Source: Ampullaceana balthica
Taxonomy: Eukaryota > Mollusca > Gastropoda > Lymnaeidae
Assembly: GCA_944989445.1 (NCBI GenBank)
Contig: CALYLW010000136.1
Span: 1,355,413 to 1,419,412, forward strand
Direction: 5' to 3'
Length of the DNA: 64,000 nt
Positions within the stretch are counted from its first letter, which is position 1, and the number at the start of each line of letters is the position of its first letter. Shown here piece by piece: positions 56,438-64,000 of this stretch. A model generated the notes under the pieces. That model saw only the letters and a list, made by a program, of their open reading frames with translations. It was not told the origin of the DNA and did not search any database. The position numbers and the translations under genes were made by a program.

Positions 56438-58519
56438 CAGTGGTTCCCAAACTTTTTTGACCCACGGACCCCTTTTATAATCAAAATTTCCCCCACAGAC
56501 CCCCATGTGAAAAACTACATAAATGCATTATACAAAAATTACAAACCCAAAAAGCAACATAAGGTTGAAGAAGTATTTTTTAAATTGTATAACTTTTGAT
56601 TGAAATAAAATTGAAAACAATTAATAACTTTGATGAACGTGATGTGATTTTATTAGTGTATTTATGTCCGACTCAATGTTTTTGTTTAGCAACCTCAAAT
56701 CCCCACGAGCACCAATTTCTAGTCGGTTTCTGTTTTTTTATGATGAGGTTCATAATGGCACCGAATCTTTGTTCTACCAAATAGGAAGACGGGAAAGCAG
56801 TTAACTTCTGTACAATAACCCATAATGCAAGATTTAAAATTGAAATCTGATTTTGTAACCAGAATTTGTGGTATCCTAGTTCAAACATTGGTTCAAGTTC
56901 TTCATTTCAATAATCTGCTCCTGTATTAGTATGGATTCATCTGTGTTTGGGATCTGAGTTTGTCCAGGCGCAAAAGCGTTCAACTGCCAATCGGGAATAA
57001 GTGAGGAATACCTTCAAATATTAGGTTCAGGTCAGCATGAAGAGCTGTTAAGTTTTGACAGTAAGCCAGGAAATCTTTATCTCTACTTTGCAATTTTGAA
57101 AGATTTGGAAACTGAGAACATTCTCCTGTTTCTAAGTTTTGACTGTACAGAGAAAGGTTTGCAACAAACGCAGATATTACGCTTTCAGTTTTGATTAAAT
57201 TTTATTGGTTACCTTGTAGATTCAAATTAGTCTTATTAAAGTTGTTAAATAAATCATTCATCAAGGATGTCTTTTTTAAAAGTTAATTGTGTCGCAAATC
57301 ATTCTCTTTGTTTTACTGGAATTCCAACACTGAATCAAAGATAGCTGAAAATCGATTTAAAAACGTACTTGTTGATAATCAACGTACTTTTGTGCTAATA
57401 ACTTTAATAAGTAAACGATTATAGTCTTCTTCATTTTCCAAACAATGTTGAGTAAATAATCTCTCATTCAAGGCATTCCTTTTAATTTTATTAACCGCAC
57501 TAATGACATAATCTAGTGATCCATGCAAACTTTCACTAAGATTGTTTGCGAATAAATGATGTCGGTGAATGACACAATGTACTGAAAATGCATTTGCTAC
57601 AGTTTGCTTTAAGTATGCCAGAAAGTCAAGGGTATTGCTTTAATTTCAAAAAATCTTTTTAATTCAGAAAATAACGTTTCACATTTCGAATCTGTTTCCA
57701 AACATTTAGCCATACTTCAAATATTCAACAACACTGTTTTTTCGGTTCACTCAGTGCTGGATTTACCTTTTTGCTAATCAAGCTATAGCTTAGGGCCACC
57801 GCCTTTCTTGGAGGCCCCCGCAATTTTTTTCATATCACTGACATATAATATCTGGACTTCAAAAGGGCCCCCATATCTCAAATAGCCTAATGCCCCAATA
57901 TCTCAAATAGTCTAGGTCCCCATCAAGTCTAAAACCGGTCCAGAGCTCACTCATTCTCTTAAGTGCTGTAACAAACCAGTGTTAATAATTATTAACGTTT
58001 TCAATGGCGTGCTACAATAAAGCACTATTGAAAATAATTTTGATGATAAGATACAATTTAGATAAATATAACTTCCAGACACATCGAAAAATACCCAAAC
58101 TTGCAACCCTCGCAGATTCAAGTAAAAAACGTGTATTTCTCTGACTTAATTATTAGAATCCGAATTTCTTACGCATCAAGCTAGACCTTTCAATAAACCA
58201 AGTATTTTGATTGGTTATAGCTGTGAAGGATACCTCAGTTCTACTACATTTTCTAGACAAAACAACACTGTACTCCATTACTGATAGCACCTAAGATCAT
58301 ATATAATTAAATCAAAATACACTATTTTATTTATTGTTATTTATTTTAATTTACATAATAATAATAAAAATTGATCACATTTTTATTGTTTTATATTAAA
58401 CCTTGCACGGATCCCCTGGCGTTGTTCAGGTACCCCCAAATCAATTTTAATTTTCCACGGACCCCTGAAAGGTACCGCGGACCCCTGGGGGTCCGTACGG
58501 ACCACTTTGGGAACCACTG
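56438..58519 (-). mobile_element. 2.1-kb hAT transposon upstream of copy C exon I
   Basis: Left end CAGTGGTTCCCAAACTTTTT; right end in reverse complement CAGTGGTTCCCAAAGTGGTC. Flanks ATCTAAAG (56430-56437) and ATCTAAAA (58520-58527) match 7 of 8. The minus strand at 56760-56880 reads FPSSYLVEQRFGAIMNLI, the C-terminal dimerisation region of Charlie/ZBED5-like hAT transposases. Upstream frames are broken, so it is inactive. It ends 78 bp before exon I; copies A and B lack it. Confidence 0.85.
56673..56888 (-). pseudogene. hAT transposase C-terminal fragment
   Basis: Contains KLTAFPSSYLVEQRFGAIMN followed by LIIKKQKPTRNW. The S-S-x-x-V-E-x-x-F pattern is typical of the hAT C-terminal domain in Charlie/ZBED5-like proteins. 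It belongs to the 2.1-kb element around it. Confidence 0.7.
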
Positions 58520-58597
58520 ATCTAAAATCTTAGCTTTACAAAGAGGTTTACCAGATAACTGACATAAACTAACCATGTCTGATTCTCTATCTGACAG

Positions 58598-58918
58598 CTG
58601 CATTAACAGTCACGTGGAATGGAAAAATTGTTTTAAATGGCAGCAAGTTTAAAGTGCCCGTCAGAAAATTAATCCGAGGAAATAAAGAAATCCAGGAAGT
58701 ATTTTATTGTCTGGGTCCCAGTCAGGTAAAAAAGGTCGTGTTCACTTGCATCGATCCGGGCAAAGACGTCCCTGTATCTGACAGTGAATCTGACTCAAGT
58801 GTCAATTTCACACTCACAACAAATGTACTGGATAAATGGATCAAGTGTAGATGTATAGCTTACTATATGTTTTTAGGAAGCAGAACCGAAACAGTTTCAT
58901 TCCAGCTGAGCTCGCAAG
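58598..58918 (+). CDS. Copy C exon I: Ig-like domain c
   Basis: The acceptor is ATCTGACAG and the donor GTAAAC; 321 bp, phase 1, open throughout. It reads ALTVTWNGKIVLNGSKF, EIQEVFYCLGPSQ, KVVFTCIDPG, WIKCRCIAYYMFLGSRTE and VSFQLSSQ. The C...C...CxC pattern is shared with copies A and B. The only copy of this exon with neither a stop nor a donor indel. Confidence 0.9.
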
Positions 58919-59489
58919 GTAAACATATTTATTATAAACAACGATGGCTAGAAGTGACTAGTGTTGCAATGGTCGCTTGATTAATTTTTTTTAGAAAATT
59001 TAGTTTCACAGCCCCAGCACACGATTTTGATTGCGCCGTTTATGAACTTCGTAACGATTTTAATGTTCAACAAGGCTTACACTCCAAATTTATACCATCA
59101 CAATTTTTTAATTTTCGAGCAACAAAAGAATATTTAAAAAAGCAATCACGTCCTTGCTGATCTGAAGCGTCTAACTTAGAAGTAACGCGAAATTTAACTT
59201 CTTGACTTTCGCTAACTGTATCTTTAGTTGAAAGGACTGAGAGTTTTCTATAGAGCTAAATATATTTTTTTAAATAAAATAAAACATACGCTAGTTTCTT
59301 ATCTAGATTTTACTTAAAAAACAATAAAGAATCAAACAAAATATTTATGGAATTATAACTATCGACAATTTTAAAGGCTTTCTATCTATTTTATTTTATT
59401 CCATAATGTTCCTTTAATTAATAATTCACTTTTTAGACAATCATTTCAATTTTAAAAAATGCTTTCTTATGTCCGCCATTTTCTGACAG

Positions 59490-59593
59490 CTGACATCAAG
59501 AAGGGACTGATTAGAATGTCAATGGCTCTAATGGGATCCGTTTTGACAACAGTACTTGCTACACAGCTCCTGGGACACAAAGCATGGATTTAA
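59490..59593 (+). CDS. Copy C exon TM
   Basis: The acceptor is TTCTGACAG. It reads ADIKKGLIRMSMALMGSV, then LTTVLATQLLGHKAWI and TAA. Single hydrophobic helix with a tail of about six residues. An arginine inside the predicted helix (LIRMSM) is unusual; copy A has glycine there. Confidence 0.8.
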
Positions 59594-61590
59594 TTTTTTG
59601 TGGGTGAAATACTATTTGTTTTCGCTGAAAAAGTTGTGGTATTAGACTCAGAAAATATTATTATCATTCCAAATATTTGATATACATGTAAAAAAATGCT
59701 GGTGAATGAATTTTGTTTTTAAGTATCAGGATTGTTGATTGAAAATGCTTTCTTACATTGAGCTAATTTTCTAAAGCATCCTAAGTGCTAAATGTTAAAC
59801 AGTTATTCTTATGTTATATTATCTGCTACAGACGGACCTTCTATCTATAGAGCTTCTCATATCATTACGGAAATCAATTTATATATTCTTTTTATAACGC
59901 TTTAAATTACATAGGTACGGGGGGGGGAGGTAAACTTTTAAACATTTACTCATTATTATAAAAGGAAAGGGGCTCATTGAAGTTGAGTAAAACTTGTAAA
60001 CCTAACGACTTAAATTTAAAAAAAAATATATGGTATTATTTAATTATATCTATATTATGTAAAATAGATTTCTTTGGGAGTATAGATAATGTAACTATAA
60101 CAATGACTCTGGATACAAGATTATTTATTCATTAGTTTATGATGTTTATTCGTACTCATGCAGAGTTTTAAGTTCATTCATTTTCTAAAACTTTCTATAG
60201 ATAATTATTTCAAAAGACTAAGTGATATTTTTTTTAGTTAATAGTAATAATAATAGTGATAATATTACTACTTCCACTACTTATTCCTGTAAGACGATAC
60301 TAAATCTAATACTAGTAGTGGTACCAGTGATAGTGTTAACCACTATCAAAAGAATGCTTACGCGCACATTAAAAAATTTCTGGCTTATTTCCACAAAATT
60401 ATAGTGCCTTCTGTTTAGCTGCAAAACTTAATTGTGAAGAAATATTTTTTTGCACATAATTGCACCCAAAAGATCGTTTTCAGTAAGCACAATGTATCAA
60501 AACACACTTTTATTACAGATATTTCAGAAAAGTTTGAACCTACACTATAAAAATAGCACATGACCGAATGGGCTATGACGTTTTCTGATCTTAGAAATGA
60601 CAAGCTCTATACAGAAGATTAATGCTTTCTACGCAAATCCAAGGTCTATGACTAGACTACATTATCTCTAGTGTTTTTCAATATTGATAATAAGGTGAAG
60701 TAAAATCATGTCAAATTCATATTGAATATTTTGGGTACTAACTTGTTCTTGCTGAAAATATGAAATATTAAAATATTATTTCAAAGAAACAGAGAGTTTA
60801 GGAATCCAAGTATTTAATGTCTTTTATGTTAATTAAAAACAAAGCAAATGATTTTAAATTTCTCTTAAATAAATTTCAATGTCCATTTCTAAAGATTCAA
60901 ATGTGGATTTTAAAACTTGATAATTGGAAGTAAAGAAAACAATGACGTTAAAAATATATTTGTTAGAATCGTTAAGCATTGAAATTCACTGAATCTGCTA
61001 TCTAGAAATTAGTATGAAATCTGAATGCTGTAAATTTTCTCTTTAAAAATGATTAAAACTACAAGTGAGAGGAAACTTTTTAATGTTGTATATTCGTTAC
61101 TCATTATCAAATTAAACTTTGTCTCAATTTATTCTTTGTATTTTAATAAAAGAACATCAGATAAATTAAAAAAAATTTTTTAAACCAATGCATTATATAA
61201 TGTATGTATTGAAATAATGGATTAATATGAATTTACACCTCGAGAACTCATCGTGTATTTATGCTCATATAATATTTCGTTTCAACAATTTGTATCTTTA
61301 ATTTTAAAAAAAAATAAATTAACCTTTCTGCAAACTCGCAAACATACAAATACAAGCTAATAAATATCAGACAGAGACCAGTTGACAGTTGGAGTCTGTC
61401 GGCTGGATGAATACATGTACGAACTTTTTATTTAGGAAAAATGCAGCTCGTAATATGATATTAAAAATACAGTTGAAAGTATAAGTATAATCATTATTGG
61501 TGTTCTTTTAAAGGCTTAAACATAATAAAAAAATATTTACCAAATAAAAGCGTAATTTTTAAAAAAAATTAGTATTTTTTAAAATTGATT
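59594..61590 (+). other. 3' flank of copy C
   Basis: Paralogous to the flanks of A and B in blocks (59600, 60970-61090, 61330-61400). 59918-59927 is a G-run. ORFs at 60222-60404 and 60415-60603 carry nothing recognisable. Confidence 0.55.
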
Positions 61591-61599
61591 TTTTGTGTA

Positions 61600-61727
61600 C
61601 ACTTATATAGCGCAATACCGCAGCTCACGGCTGGGCTCACGGCACTTTATAGACATTTCCAAGACTTATATAGCGCAATACCGCAGCTTACGGCTGGGCT
61701 CACGGCACTTTATAGACATTTCCAAGA
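61600..61727. repeat. Two direct copies of a ~63-bp unit
   Basis: ACTTATATAGCGCAATACCG and CACGGCACTTTATAGACATT occur twice in tandem with one base change. Absent from flanks of A and B as far as I can see. Confidence 0.85.
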
Positions 61728-62026
61728 AATTCACTAAAGACATTGAACTCTCAATCTTCATAAACTTAATTAAAAACACAAACTTATAAACAAATGTCAA
61801 AACGTCACCATAGACCGGTAGTTAAATGCAGCGATATCACCGCACCCCATCGCCTGTCCGCCGAAACAGTTCTCTTGGACAATGAGGATATCTTCAGCAT
61901 GGTGTTACTCTGGTCGACTTAAGACTTTTTAGAGAAGCTATAAGTAGTAAGACTGAGAATTACAATTACTGCTTCTCATTGTCTTACTTTGACCAGCCTA
62001 AAATTAGGGCATTTTTCTAGAGTCGG

Positions 62027-62130
62027 TTACATGGTTCACATGTAGCACTCGTGGCGTGGCTGATTGGTACAAATGGTTCACTTAATTAATAAGACCGTTG
62101 TTTGGCTAAATGGTTACAATAAATGCACGG
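62027..62130. repeat. Decayed single unit(s) of the 41-bp minisatellite
   Basis: TTACATGGTTCACATGTAGC then CTCGTGGCGTGGCTGATTGG match the array at 16881-17506. This shows the ancestral flank held one or a few units. Confidence 0.65.
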
Positions 62131-62212
62131 TTCAGTGGTACATGTGAGTGGATGGATTAATCGACGGAATTTTTGTCATTGTCGAAATCTATCAAAATTG
62201 ATGGACCTTAAG

Positions 62213-62390
62213 CAATATTCCCTCTAAGCTTCGTTAGTCCGTGTGCAAAGTATAAAAACTCGTGTGCAAGGTTGCAAAGAATCCATTTTTTTCCGATATG
62301 TTTAAAAAATATTTGCTGCGCGGTTATTCTAAACTGCTGCGCGGCGTTGGTTAGATAACTGTGTGGCCGCGCAGCTTAAAGAGAACATTG
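62213..62390. mobile_element. 178-bp hAT MITE (CAATGTTCC family)
   Basis: Starts CAATATTCCCTCTAAGC and ends GCTTAAAGAGAACATTG. Same length as 12342-12519 but in reverse orientation. The paralogous flank of copy A (17610-17640) is uninterrupted at this point. Target duplication is not clear. Confidence 0.8.
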
Positions 62391-63535
62391 ATAACAAAAC
62401 ATCCATTGGAATTATGAATATCTTTGAAACTGTTGCATGCATTTCAACATCATTGACGCAACCAGCATCATATGAACAAGTGATGCACAGATGGTTTTCT
62501 ACTGCATATGATGGGTTGGGGACAAAAACTTTTAGAAAATTTGTTTTCAAATTTAGCCTTAAATAAGAAGCTTATGAGTTGATGCTTCTAATGTCAAGTT
62601 GTCTATTTTGAGGGTTCTATAACTATTCCTCTTAAAATGTTTGGATCGCGAAAATTCGCACAATTGGTTGAAAATTTCCTTCGAGATTTCTTATGTCCTG
62701 GAACGGTGCAGCTTCTTTAACGTCAATATAAGGAATTCTAAATAAATATTTTGTTCACTCTTCGTATGACTTATGTTAAAAATTCTTCAAACGAAAGTTT
62801 GATGACCTCTTCAAATTTATTTTTATATTGAATTTTCACCAAGCTGTGAATTCCAAGAATGTCAAGACGTCAGTGCTCTTGATTATTAAGTAGAAACAAA
62901 AACAAGTTTGTATTTTTATTGTCTGTTACAATACATCAAAAGCTTCTCCTCGTGGGATGACTATTGACATTTTTTCCCCACATGAGAAGTTTATTTGTTT
63001 ATTGTGCTTTCAACGCGCCTCCTACTTGAATGTAACGATTGATTTATCTAATTTTGAAGAAAATGTAAATGTTAAAATAATAATTCCTAAAAAGATGTTT
63101 TAACAAGTTATTTATCTTTTTATATATCCGCTCCTCCCTGACCTCTGGGTGTGAGATCATCAAGGTCAAGGTTGGTCTAAAGAGGAAATCAGACCCTGAG
63201 TGAGAGTGACGAGTTTCATTGTTTGAATCATTCTTAATAAGTAAACTCTGTCTTGAAAATGAATAGCTCTCGTTTACTCAAGCTAATGACAGGACACTAG
63301 CATATTGAGAGCAGGAAATTGTTCTGTAAAGACAGCATAATTGATCAAGTAATTTTTAAAATCTTTGTTTTTAAAGAAAACAGCGATTAAAAAAACAAAC
63401 AATTTCGTCAGTACTGGTTTAATAAGGGTAGCATGCAATACTTTATTAATACGTGCTTAGAAACTGTTGTCTTAGTGCCAATCATAGGGGGGATGTTTGT
63501 TTTTTTCTTTCTGTTACTGGACGCTTGTTCTGTTC
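62391..63535. other. Intergenic, no gene seen
   Basis: 62395-62620 matches 17630-17880. The rest is A/T-rich without recognised repeats. Confidence 0.45.
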
Positions 63536-63539
63536 TGTA

Positions 63540-63935
63540 CGGGGTAATGCAGTAATGCGTAATGTAGAGATTTTATATTAAATTGTAAACATTGTCAGTG
63601 CCATATGTGATATTCCCTATGTCACACCGATAGTGTAGTATATTTATTTATAGTCAACGTATAGTTAAAGAATATTATTGAATTGAAAACATTGTATGTG
63701 CTTCCTATATGTGATATTCCCTACGTTAAACCGATACGTAGTGTATCTAGTTAACGTATAGTTTCGTTGGAGACCACAAGTAAGTGTTATTTTGTGTGTT
63801 CTTCAAATGGAACTCTGGTTCTATTTGCTACCCGGAGGAGGAAAAAATCTGGGAAAAAACTGAACTAAAAGTTTGGGATTTAGTGACTTTGGGCTAAAAT
63901 TGTCCCATAAAGATGTGTCAGTCATTTCTATCTAC
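63540..63935 (+). other. Paralogue of the copy C upstream region; start of another copy
   Basis: GGGGTAATGCAGTAATGCGTAATG, AGTTTCGTTGGAGACCACAAG and TGGGCTAAAAT follow the same order as 44095-44330, which precede the copy C signal exon by 420-680 bp. A further signal exon is therefore expected roughly 400-900 bp beyond the window. Confidence 0.6.
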
Positions 63936-64000
63936 CCCCCCCAAAAAAAAACAAAAAAAAACTACAACAACAACAACACCACCAAACCTATCACCCAAGA

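Larger units (their letters stand above)
44770..59593 (+). other. Gene copy C: five-Ig single-pass membrane protein, ten exons
   Basis: Exons in order: signal, Ig-a, Ig-b, D, E, F, G, H, I, TM. All junctions are phase 1 except exon D, which has two single-base insertions relative to copy A. Spliced, it would encode about 600 residues: signal peptide, two compact Ig-like domains, an I-set Ig, a further split Ig, a Thr-rich spacer, a cysteine-rich Ig-like domain and a membrane helix with a six-residue tail. If exon D is skipped the frame is kept, since neighbours are phase 1. A role as a surface recognition or adhesion molecule is inferred from architecture. The tandem single-pass cluster recalls the polymorphic transmembrane clusters described in Biomphalaria, but I cannot show identity. 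Confidence 0.75.

Overview
This is AT-rich, intron-rich animal DNA. It has GT-AG exons, long introns, hAT, pogo and Mutator-like DNA transposons, LINE and SINE relics, and several minisatellites. The LINE 3' ends with (GATAAG)n tails and the general repeat style suggest a heterobranch (pulmonate) snail such as Biomphalaria or a relative. That is an inference; nothing in the window names the species. I see no prokaryotic features.

The core is a tandem cluster of paralogous genes on the + strand. They encode small cell-surface proteins with immunoglobulin-like domains, assembled from short phase-1 exons. The complete plan, in copy C (44770-59593), is: signal peptide, Ig-like a, Ig-like b, a split I-set Ig (exons D+E), a split Ig (exons F+G), a Thr-rich spacer (H), Ig-like c (I), then one transmembrane helix with a tail of about six residues. 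Copy A (4299-14394) shows exons D to TM; its 5' exons must lie upstream of the window. Copy B (30266-36122) is short: signal, a, b, c, TM, without D-H. An orphan signal-peptide exon with a TATA-like box (X, 20503-20551) lies between A and B. At the right edge (about 63540-63935) the region upstream of copy C recurs, so another copy probably starts just beyond the window. Intergenic and intronic sequence is also paralogous between copies, including one LINE relic in the same intron of A, B and C, so this is segmental tandem duplication.

Each copy carries a different lesion. A has an in-frame stop in exon I, B has one extra base at the exon I donor, and C has two single-base insertions in exon D. 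The copies may be decaying, may produce truncated (possibly secreted) forms, or may contain assembly errors.

Layout: 1-2664 ZMYM1-like hAT with a 494-bp insertion; 3385-4232 pogo-like element; 4299-14394 copy A, with a nested hAT/LINE composite in one intron; 14395-20400 paralogous 3' flank and a 41-bp minisatellite; 20445-20790 orphan 5' end X; 20810-21620 tandem duplication; 22434-27682 long-TIR Mutator-like element containing a hAT with perfect 8-bp target duplication; 30266-36122 copy B with a hAT in its last intron; 36208-43600 flank with MITEs, an 18-bp minisatellite and a tRNA-derived SINE; 43311-59593 copy C with a 21-bp minisatellite of about 49 units and a 2.1-kb hAT in introns; 59594-64000 3' flank leading to the next copy.
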